In this document: positions 5,755-10,486 of the stretch, one piece after another
Numbering within the stretch: position 1 is the first letter of the stretch
Layout of the letters: each line of letters starts with the position of its first letter
Origin: Gammaproteobacteria bacterium
Lineage (GTDB): Bacteria > Pseudomonadota > Gammaproteobacteria > UBA4575
DNA length: 10,486 nt
NCBI GenBank assembly: GCA_028281205.1
Contig: JANQKJ010000076.1
Span: 1 to 10,486, forward strand
Reading direction: 5' to 3'
Notes under the pieces: generated by a model
What the model was told of the DNA's origin: nothing
Seen by the model: the letters and a program-made list of their open reading frames with translations, nothing else
Databases searched by the model: none
Made by a program: the position numbers and the translations under genes

Positions 5755-6408
5755 ATGAAGCTAATTCAGTATAGTTTCTTCATTCTACTCTTTCTTTATT
5801 TGACTGGTTGTAATGCAACAAGAGAAGTTAAGGAAAACAGTACTATTGATAATGCACCGTCTATTGAGAACAATTTAACTATTGTTCAAAAGGCTAAAAA
5901 ACCGATACTTCCTAGGATTACTTATAAAGGACCTGCATTTCGTCTTGGAGCTGCTATAGGTGGAATACTAGGAGCAGCTATAGCTGATGGATCAACTAGC
6001 ACAAAAGATGTGTTAGAAAATTACATGTCAGAAAATGATATTCTGATAGATGAGATGATATTTACTAGCTTGAATAAAGAACTAGCTGAAGTTTCTCTTC
6101 CTATTGAGTTAACAGAACTAGAAAGCCCCAATAAAATGATTATAGAGGTAAAAGAATATGGATTTGAAAAAGGTTGGGGATTTTCAAAAGTTAAACCAAT
6201 GGTTTCCTTACGCACAAAAATAATAGATAAAGATGGAAATGAATTAATCCATAGAATAAGAAAAGTTGGCGGAGCAACTAGTTCAACTCCTTCCAACAAA
6301 CTAGATTTTTGGGTTAGCGACCCAAATATTATGCGCGATGGATTTCAATCAGCAATTGACATAGTGGTCAAACAAACTGTTGAGGCTATTGAGTCATATG
6401 AATTTTAA
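5755..6408 (+). CDS. Predicted outer-membrane lipoprotein with glycine-zipper segment, function unknown
   Basis: A 217-residue protein with a clear lipoprotein signal: charged start MKLIQ, hydrophobic stretch YSFFILLFLY and lipobox LTGC with the modified cysteine at residue 19. Residue +2 is Asn, not Asp, so outer-membrane sorting is expected. A glycine-rich segment RLGAAIGGILGAAIADG (63-79) resembles a glycine zipper that could insert in or pack on membranes. The rest alternates strands and helices, with EVKEYGFEKGWGFSKVKPMV (131-150) and a pair of strands SLRTKIIDKDGNELIHRI. This strand/'DxxG' layout recalls small periplasmic-facing lipoproteins, but I cannot assign a family. AAGGA ends 7 bases before the ATG. 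Composition is very AT-rich (16/60 GC at 6181-6240), unlike the nuo and glmM genes, suggesting acquired DNA. Confidence 0.85.
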   Translation: MKLIQYSFFILLFLYLTGCNATREVKENSTIDNAPSIENNLTIVQKAKKPILPRITYKGPAFRLGAAIGGILGAAIADGSTSTKDVLENYMSENDILIDEMIFTSLNKELAEVSLPIELTELESPNKMIIEVKEYGFEKGWGFSKVKPMVSLRTKIIDKDGNELIHRIRKVGGATSSTPSNKLDFWVSDPNIMRDGFQSAIDIVVKQTVEAIESYEF

Positions 6409-6424
6409 TATGTTATTTAGTTAT

Positions 6425-6462
6425 TGAATGATCGTTTTTACGCCGTTAACTGACACGCATCA
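6425..6462. repeat. Palindromic repeat family, copy upstream of the 54-residue membrane protein
   Basis: TGAATGATCGTTTTTACGCC (6425-6444) then GTTAACTGACA. It matches the copy at 6676-6710 base for base except at seven or so positions over the first 31 bases, including the distinctive CGCCGTT centre. The two share a centre different from the CGACC centre of the other copies. The tail runs into a short inverted repeat ATCAT/ATGAT around the next gene's ribosome-binding site. Confidence 0.6.
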
Positions 6463-6479
6463 TACTCAGGTGCGATGAT

Positions 6480-6644
6480 TTGGAAGAAGTTATTCAGCTA
6501 TTGGTCATGGGATTGCTAATTGTAGCTATCGGAGCTGTAGCATTCGTTATGATATTCTTCTTTGACTCAATATTTATAGCTGGTTTGGCAGCATTACCTT
6601 TACTGCTTTCATTAAGGTGGGTATTCAAAAAATGGCAGGTATAA
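6480..6644 (+). CDS. Small predicted membrane protein (54 residues, TTG start), unknown function
   Basis: This short gene is easily missed. It begins with TTG at 6480, with AGGTG (6468-6472) seven bases upstream as a good ribosome-binding site, and ends at TAA 6642-6644. The product starts with an acidic tip (LEEVIQ), has one hydrophobic segment LLVMGLLIVAIGAVAFVMIF (residues 7-26), then a short FFDS turn and a second hydrophobic stretch IFIAGLAALPLLLSL (31-45). It ends in a basic tail RWVFKKWQV. Two membrane helices with both ends inside, or a hairpin, are plausible, and the positive-inside rule would put the C-terminus in the cytoplasm. An in-frame TAA at 6448-6450 rules out a longer N-terminus beyond a few codons. 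The gene sits exactly between two direct copies of the palindrome (6425 and 6676). I recognise no family. Being a clean two-helix ORF with a ribosome-binding site, it is probably real. Confidence 0.6.
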   Translation: MEEVIQLLVMGLLIVAIGAVAFVMIFFFDSIFIAGLAALPLLLSLRWVFKKWQV

Positions 6645-6673
6645 GTCTAGTGAACAGAATAAATCACGTAAAT

Positions 6674-6712
6674 GCTGAATGACCACTTTTGCGCCGTTGG
6701 CGGACATTCAGC
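6674..6712. repeat. Palindromic repeat family, copy downstream of the 54-residue membrane protein
   Basis: A near-palindrome with outer arms GCTGAATG (6674-6681) and CATTCAGC (6705-6712) that pair perfectly. The CC/GG pairs inside them continue the stem after a mismatch, and a small inner hairpin CGCC-GTT-GGCG (6692-6702) sits at the centre. It is the same size and sequence type as the copy at 6425. Confidence 0.7.
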
Positions 6713-6734
6713 TAGTTAACAATTCTTAAGTTGA

Positions 6735-6752
6735 TGCATCACCCCTGATGCA
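6735..6752. repeat. Short hairpin between repeat copy and the 152-residue gene
   Basis: TGCATC-ACCCCT-GATGCA, a 6-bp perfect stem. GTTG/CAAC can extend it if three bases bulge. No T-run follows on either strand, so it is not called a terminator. Confidence 0.35.
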
Positions 6753-6782
6753 ACTCATATTCGTGCACCCTTTCACTCACTA

Positions 6783-6810
6783 TTGCGTCCATAGCACCAC
6801 TATTTATACA
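6783..6810 (+). promoter_or_regulatory. Candidate sigma70-type promoter for the 152-residue gene
   Basis: TTGCGT (6783-6788) and TATACA (6805-6810) are 16 bases apart. Transcription would start near 6817, about 50 bases before the first ATG at 6870. The boxes fit moderately well in AT-rich DNA. Confidence 0.35.
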
Positions 6811-6869
6811 CATAAATATGCCATTAGTCATAAATACAAGCTCATATTGCATATCTCAGTAATACTTAA

Positions 6870-7328
6870 ATGTTAATTAAATTTGCGGGTAAATCAGAGA
6901 TGGGAAGTTTGAATAGTATGATCAAACACTCTTTGGCGAATATGAATTTGATTCCAAATTTTTTTCAAAATAAACGTAGCCTTTCAGATATTAAACCAGA
7001 GAACCTCAACCCTAATAGAACTGCATTAAAAGAAGCATTAGATAAGTGTCGCCGTGAAATCAAAAAATCCAAACGTTGGAATGTATTGCCGTCACCTATA
7101 TGTTTTGAACATGCCGCAATGTTATCTAGACAAAATAAAAGTTATCAAACCGAAATTAAAATATGTCAACTTTATATTTCTTTAGTGGACGAATGTATAT
7201 CCAGACGTACTTTCATTAAGAAAAGATTTGAGAGAAAAGCACTATTTCTGCGTCAACCATTTGATGCGCGTATACATAACATTGAACATCTAAATACTTC
7301 TGATGGTGTTGACGTTCGGCATATGTGA
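6870..7328 (+). CDS. Basic 152-residue protein of unknown function, possible TPR-like helices
   Basis: I do not recognise this protein. It is rich in Lys, Arg and Asn, with no signal peptide or membrane segment. The second half is helical: HAAMLSRQNKSYQTEIKICQ (81-100) and LYISLVDECISRRTFIKKRF (101-120), then RIHNIEHL near the end. The first of these resembles the 'A.xxRxxxxYxxEIxICxxxI' spacing of one tetratricopeptide-like helix pair, so a protein-binding helical repeat is possible, but this is weak inference. The start is uncertain: ATGs at 6870, 6900 (residue 11) and 6918 (residue 17) are all possible. None has a strong ribosome-binding site; GGGAAG before 6918 is the best but is rather far away. 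The gene is AT-rich, lies last in the accessory block, and ends about 190 bases from the tRNA. A hairpin at 7345-7359 follows it. Confidence 0.6.
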   Translation: MLIKFAGKSEMGSLNSMIKHSLANMNLIPNFFQNKRSLSDIKPENLNPNRTALKEALDKCRREIKKSKRWNVLPSPICFEHAAMLSRQNKSYQTEIKICQLYISLVDECISRRTFIKKRFERKALFLRQPFDARIHNIEHLNTSDGVDVRHM

Positions 7329-7342
7329 ATCTTATGCAAACT

Positions 7343-7364
7343 TGAATCGCTTTGCGATTATTAA
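7343..7364 (+). repeat. Imperfect direct repeat, copy B (tRNA side of the insert), containing a hairpin
   Basis: TGAATCGCTTTG then CGATTATTAA, the partner of copy A at 2508-2529. It also contains a perfect hairpin AATCGC-TTT-GCGATT (7345-7359), which copy A keeps only in part. It lies 15 bases after the stop of the last accessory gene. The hairpin could act as a weak terminator for that gene, although only a short AT run follows. Confidence 0.5.
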
Positions 7365-7365
7365 T

Positions 7366-7519
7366 TTGCGAGTAATACCTTGTCTAAGCTAGAGGTATTA
7401 ACTATCGAGTAATAAGTCACATGATAGACCAACAATTTTATTAAGATCACTGGACGTGAAAACTGATGATAATGTATGCCTTCGGCATAATTAACTCGCA
7501 AGGAATACCCCCTCGCAAG
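7366..7519. repeat. Cluster of inverted and direct repeats next to the tRNA 3' end
   Basis: The cluster has four parts. (1) Inverted TTGCGAGT (7366-7373) / ACTCGCAA (7494-7501). (2) Perfect 8-bp hairpin arms TAATACCT (7373-7380) / AGGTATTA (7393-7400). (3) Hairpin TATGCC-TTC-GGCATA (7475-7489). (4) Direct repeats CTCGCAAG at 7495-7502 and 7512-7519, the second ending two bases before the tRNA CCA. No gene is visible. The hairpin in (3) could help end the tRNA/secG transcript but lacks a T-run. Confidence 0.5.
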
Positions 7520-7521
7520 TG

Positions 7522-7606
7522 TGGTGCCGATGGCCGGAGTCGAACCGGCACGGCTTTCGCCACTGCCCCCTCAAGACAGCGTGTCTACCAATTCCACCAC
7601 ATCGGC
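7522..7606 (-). tRNA. leuU: tRNA-Leu (anticodon GAG)
   Basis: This 85-base gene on the minus strand has acceptor arms GCCGATG and CATCGGC, discriminator A and an encoded CCA (7522-7524). The D-arm contains GGTAGACACG. The anticodon stem CTGTC/GGCAG has loop TTGAGGG with GAG at 7570-7572, which reads CUC and CUU codons. A long class II variable arm (TGGCGAAAGCCGT region) and the T-loop GGTTCGACTCC follow. It lies 34 bases after secG, as leuU does in E. coli, and may be processed from the same transcript. The accessory block starts directly beyond its 3' end, a classic insertion side, but no copy of the tRNA end is found at the far boundary. The symbol leuU is by analogy with E. coli. Confidence 0.98.
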
Positions 7607-7640
7607 TAGGTGTGAGTTTTAACTAGGTTTGTATAAATAT

Positions 7641-8153
7641 TTACTGAGGAATGTCTGCTGGTAATGAGCTGTCAGCATTTTCTTCAATTATTTTCTGCGC
7701 ATCTTCAACTGTTTGTTCAAGTTGTTCTTTTGATGCTTCTGTCTGCTCAGCCGCTTTCTTTTCAATTTCAGTTTTAATGATGTCCATCATTTCTTCACTA
7801 GATGTACCCTCAGGAATATTAACTACACCTGGAATATCAGCAGGTACTTCGGGAATATCAATTTGCTGTTCTTGAACTGCTTCAGTCCCCATGACACTCT
7901 CAGCCACTGGACGATTAGTAGCTAAATAGGCAAGGACAATACTATTAATAAAGAATGCTGCTGCCAGAAGTGCAGTGGCACGTGACATAAATGATGATGA
8001 GCCTCTGGCACCAAATACAGTACCGGAAGCACCGCCTCCGCCACCGCCGAATGCAGCACCCGCGTTTGCACCCTTGCCCTGTTGCAACAAGACTAAAGCA
8101 ATTAAAGCGGCTGCAATAAGCACATCAATTGAAACCAAAATACTATATAACAT
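7641..8153 (-). CDS. secG: Preprotein translocase subunit SecG with long acidic C-terminal extension
   Basis: This is an inner-membrane subunit of the SecYEG protein-export channel that speeds SecA-driven translocation. The first ~80 residues are canonical: membrane segment 1 (MLYSILVSIDVLIAAALIAL), then the conserved LLQQGKGANAGAAFGGGGGG (22-41), FGARGSSSFMSRATALLAA and membrane segment 2 (62-77). Residues ~85-170 form a hydrophilic, mainly acidic tail rich in E, A and Q, ending SSLPADIPQ. At 170 residues the protein is well above the ~110 of E. coli SecG; variable C-terminal tails are common in the family. The gene starts 23 bases after the tpiA stop with only a weak AAAGA as ribosome-binding sequence, so cotranscription with tpiA is likely. 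Confidence 0.96.
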   Translation of the reverse strand: MLYSILVSIDVLIAAALIALVLLQQGKGANAGAAFGGGGGGASGTVFGARGSSSFMSRATALLAAAFFINSIVLAYLATNRPVAESVMGTEAVQEQQIDIPEVPADIPGVVNIPEGTSSEEMMDIIKTEIEKKAAEQTEASKEQLEQTVEDAQKIIEENADSSLPADIPQ

Positions 8154-8176
8154 TCTTTATTACCGTATATTTGTTA

Positions 8177-8929
8177 TCAGGAAGCAGCAGAAACAATGGC
8201 ATTAAATTGTTCTGCATCCAGGGAGGCTCCACCTATCAAGCCACCATCTATATCTGCTTGGGAAAATAATTCAGCCGCATTGCCCGCTTTGACACTGCCG
8301 CCATATAAAATTCTTAATTGTTCTGCTATTTCTGTTGACTGCTTGGCAATTTCTGCGCGTATAAGCGCATGTACTTCTTGTGCTTGTTCAGGTGATGCAG
8401 TCTTTCCTGTACCTATTGCCCAAATCGGCTCGTAGGCAATGACGCTATTTTGCATCGCTGCAATCCCTGCTAGATCAACTACCGTATTGACTTGTCTCAC
8501 AATAGTCTCTTGCATAACGCCTTGTTCACGTTGCTCAAGAGATTCACCCACACAAAGTATAGGTATCAAGCCAGCCTGTTGTACTTGCAAAAACTTTGCT
8601 GCAACTACTTCATCAGATTCGCCATAATATTCTCTGCGTTCTGAGTGGCCAACAATAACATACTGGCAACCCACTTCAGCCAACATGACCGCTGCCACTT
8701 CCCCTGTGTAAGCACCACTCTCATACTCAGCTGCACTTTGTGCGCCTAAATGAACATTGTTAGTAGATATTAATTCTGCAACTTTTATCAGGTAAGGAAA
8801 CGGTGGCGAGATAACGACGTCTACGCTGTCATAATTCGCACTATGAGAATTAATCGCGGACACCAAAGTCTGAGTCATTTCAAGGCTGCCGTTCAGCTTC
8901 CAGTTAGCCGCTACAATGGGTCTGCGCAT
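8177..8929 (-). CDS. tpiA: Triosephosphate isomerase
   Basis: This cytoplasmic glycolytic and gluconeogenic enzyme interconverts dihydroxyacetone phosphate and glyceraldehyde 3-phosphate. The 250-residue length is normal for the TIM-barrel family. Active-site residues are visible: N9 and K11 in AANWKLNGS, H95 in YVIVGHSERREYY, and the catalytic base E167 in AYEPIWAIGTGKTASPEQAQ, whose following residues form the mobile loop. LYGGSVKAGNAAEL and DGGLIGGASLDAEQF bind the phosphate. The start MRRPIVAANWKLNG is the usual family N-terminus, but the AT-rich leader has no clear Shine-Dalgarno sequence. The 97 bases separating it from glmM hold no terminator that I can see, so it may be read from glmM as well as from its own promoter. 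Confidence 0.98.
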   Translation of the reverse strand: MRRPIVAANWKLNGSLEMTQTLVSAINSHSANYDSVDVVISPPFPYLIKVAELISTNNVHLGAQSAAEYESGAYTGEVAAVMLAEVGCQYVIVGHSERREYYGESDEVVAAKFLQVQQAGLIPILCVGESLEQREQGVMQETIVRQVNTVVDLAGIAAMQNSVIAYEPIWAIGTGKTASPEQAQEVHALIRAEIAKQSTEIAEQLRILYGGSVKAGNAAELFSQADIDGGLIGGASLDAEQFNAIVSAAS

Positions 8930-9026
8930 ATAAAATAATCACAACGTAAGATGAGAGCGCGCAAGCTTACCTAGCACGCATAAGAAATTCAATCAGGAAG
9001 ACAAAAATGGGCGGATTATTTAAGCC

Positions 9027-10367
9027 TTAGGCCGCATATTCCTCAGAAACTACACTGGCGATCTGTTCCGCTAAGGTCCTGACTTGGGGTGCGTCCACAC
9101 CTTCGACCATGACTCGAATCAGCGGCTCAGTCCCCGATGGACGTAGCAACACACGACCAGTATCTGCCAGCTGTGATTCAGCATCACTTACCGCGGCCTG
9201 GATACACTTTGATTTCGCAATATCAACCTTTTGTTTGATAGGCACATTAACAAGCGTTTGAGGATATTTGCTCATACCATGCTTAGCTTCGCGCAGGTTA
9301 ATACCTTCTTCAACTAACACTTCTAAGACCTGTAAAGCCGCGACTATGGCATCCCCTGTGGAAGTACGGTCAAGGCAAATAATATGTCCCGACGATTCTC
9401 CACCTAATTCCCAGGAATACTGTTGAAGCATTTCCAGGACATAACGGTCACCAACCGCTGCGCGCATAAATTCTATATTTTGACGCTGCAAGGCATGCTC
9501 CAGCCCTAGATTAGACATAAGTGTCCCAACCACACCCCCTTTAAGGGACTTTTTACGTTGGCGCGCAACACTAATTACGTAAAGCAATTCGTCACCATCT
9601 ACTACCTCACCATTCTCATCCACCATAATGAGACGGTCGCCATCCCCATCAATAGCAATACCTATGTCGGCATGGTGCTCAATCACTGCCATTCTTAACT
9701 TTTTAGGATCAGTCGCACCGCACATGTGGTTAATGTTGAGGCCATTTGGCTCTGAGCCAATCTCTACCACCTCGGCACCCAGCTCACGAAATACATTGGG
9801 GGCAACATGATAGGTTGCGCCATTAGCACAATCCACCACAATCTTTAATCCATTCAATCTCACTCTAGTGCTAATAGTACTTTTACAAAATTCGATATAG
9901 CGGCCCGACGCGTCACGAATGCGTTCCACTTTACCGAGCTGATCCGAACTCACTGTAGTCAGTGGCTTTTCCATTTCCTCTTCAATACGCTGTTCCAGTT
10001 CATCAGGTAATTTAGTGCCTTCTGAAGAGAAGAATTTCACACCATTGTCGTAGTAAGGGTTGTGTGAGGCACTAATCACTATGCCCGCAGATGCACGTAA
10101 GGTACGTGTCAGGTATGCGATTCCTGGTGTTGGCATAGGTCCAAGCAAGCGGCTATTCACGCCTGCTGCAGATAACCCTGCTTCGAGCACAGACTCAAGC
10201 ATGTAACCCGAGATACGCGTATCTTTGCCTATCAGTACAAGATTATTACCTTCTTCGCACAACACTTTTCCTGCTGCCCAACCGAGCTTTAAGACAAACT
10301 CCGGCGTCATAACACCATCACCGACACGCCCGCGAATTCCATCTGTACCAAAAAACTTTCTTTTCAT
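9027..10367 (-). CDS. glmM: Phosphoglucosamine mutase
   Basis: This enzyme converts glucosamine 6-phosphate to glucosamine 1-phosphate, the committed step toward UDP-N-acetylglucosamine for peptidoglycan and lipopolysaccharide. It acts in the cytoplasm. The 446-residue length is normal. Visible features are the start MKRKFFGTDGIRGRVGDGVM and the phosphoserine loop GIVISASHNPYYDNGVKFF with S101 as the phosphorylated residue. The metal site is DGDGDRL with D240, D242 and D244, the sugar-binding loop is GGESSGHIICLD, and the C-terminal phosphate-binding loop is RPSGTEPLIRVMVEG starting at about residue 409. GAGAG five bases before the ATG is the likely ribosome-binding sequence. A terminator at 10457-10486 separates it from upstream genes, so the promoter should lie within 10368-10455, where I could not choose a clear -35/-10 pair. 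Confidence 0.98.
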   Translation of the reverse strand: MKRKFFGTDGIRGRVGDGVMTPEFVLKLGWAAGKVLCEEGNNLVLIGKDTRISGYMLESVLEAGLSAAGVNSRLLGPMPTPGIAYLTRTLRASAGIVISASHNPYYDNGVKFFSSEGTKLPDELEQRIEEEMEKPLTTVSSDQLGKVERIRDASGRYIEFCKSTISTRVRLNGLKIVVDCANGATYHVAPNVFRELGAEVVEIGSEPNGLNINHMCGATDPKKLRMAVIEHHADIGIAIDGDGDRLIMVDENGEVVDGDELLYVISVARQRKKSLKGGVVGTLMSNLGLEHALQRQNIEFMRAAVGDRYVLEMLQQYSWELGGESSGHIICLDRTSTGDAIVAALQVLEVLVEEGINLREAKHGMSKYPQTLVNVPIKQKVDIAKSKCIQAAVSDAESQLADTGRVLLRPSGTEPLIRVMVEGVDAPQVRTLAEQIASVVSEEYAA

Positions 10368-10456
10368 TTCAGCTCTCAGCTTGATTTGAATATTTGCTTA
10401 ACTTTACCCAGCTAACGTACTGTTTTCCACACAGCTCGTCAGTGACCTAGATGGCA

Positions 10457-10486
10457 GAAATAAAAACGGACCGCCGTAGGCGAGCC
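10457..10486 (-). terminator. Intrinsic terminator of the gene upstream of glmM
   Basis: On the minus strand, GGCTCGCC-TAC-GGCGGTCC forms an 8-position stem with one mismatch and one G-T pair (arms 10479-10486 and 10468-10475). It is followed directly by GTTTTTATTT. It ends transcription of a minus-strand gene that lies beyond the window; folP commonly occupies that place in gammaproteobacteria, but it is not visible here. Confidence 0.75.

Noticed and set aside
2530..7521. Integron cassette array with attC sites
   Set aside because: The inter-gene palindromes do not show paired GTTRRRY/RYYYAAC cores, no integron integrase is present, and genes are on both strands. Only the general layout is cassette-like.
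7522..7606. tRNA 3'-end duplication as an attachment site at the far end of the insert
   Set aside because: No copy of the T-arm or acceptor sequence was found around 2500-2700 or elsewhere in the window.
5438..10452. 12-base match AGTGACCTAGAT at 5438-5449 and 10441-10452
   Set aside because: It is a single short match between unrelated intergenic regions with no further similarity; chance is likely at this length in a 10-kb window.

Overview
The window looks like chromosomal DNA from a gammaproteobacterium of moderate to low GC. Its conserved genes all lie on the minus strand. Read in transcription order, from high to low coordinates, they are glmM, tpiA, secG, a tRNA-Leu with anticodon GAG, nuoA, nuoB, nuoC and a partial nuoD. 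The glmM/secG/tRNA-Leu(GAG)/nuo neighbourhood is familiar from gammaproteobacteria; in E. coli the tRNA-Leu(GAG) gene leuU also follows secG. NuoC and NuoD are separate proteins here, unlike the fused NuoCD of enteric bacteria. I cannot name a genus.

Region 1 (1-2455) is the start of the respiratory complex I operon (nuoA-B-C-D), with a candidate sigma70-type promoter at 2558-2585. Region 3 (7522-10486) carries the tRNA and the housekeeping genes for protein export (secG), glycolysis (tpiA) and cell-wall precursor synthesis (glmM). It ends in a strong intrinsic terminator at the window edge that separates glmM from whatever lies upstream.

Region 2 (about 2530-7521) is roughly 5 kb of accessory DNA between the tRNA 3' end and nuoA. 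It holds a SpoIIAA-like (STAS-type) protein, a GC-rich NTF2/SnoaL-fold protein, and a minus-strand trio (GerW/YtfJ family, DUF2953 family and an unknown 85-residue protein). It also holds a lipoprotein, an unannotated 54-residue membrane protein starting with TTG, and a basic 152-residue protein of unknown function. No integrase, transposase or tRNA-end duplication is visible.

Two patterns stand out in region 2. First, degenerate copies of a ~34-bp palindromic repeat (half-motif close to TGAATGWCCRCTTT) lie between nearly all of its transcription units, so the insert resembles a row of one-unit cassettes. The NTF2-like gene is enclosed by perfect 14-bp inverted arms, and the 54-residue gene by two direct copies. 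Second, an imperfect direct repeat sharing TGAATCGCTTTG occurs once in the nuoA leader (2508-2529) and once between the last accessory gene and the tRNA (7343-7364), which is where junctions of an insertion would be expected. Both patterns were found by eye and need alignment and comparative genomics.
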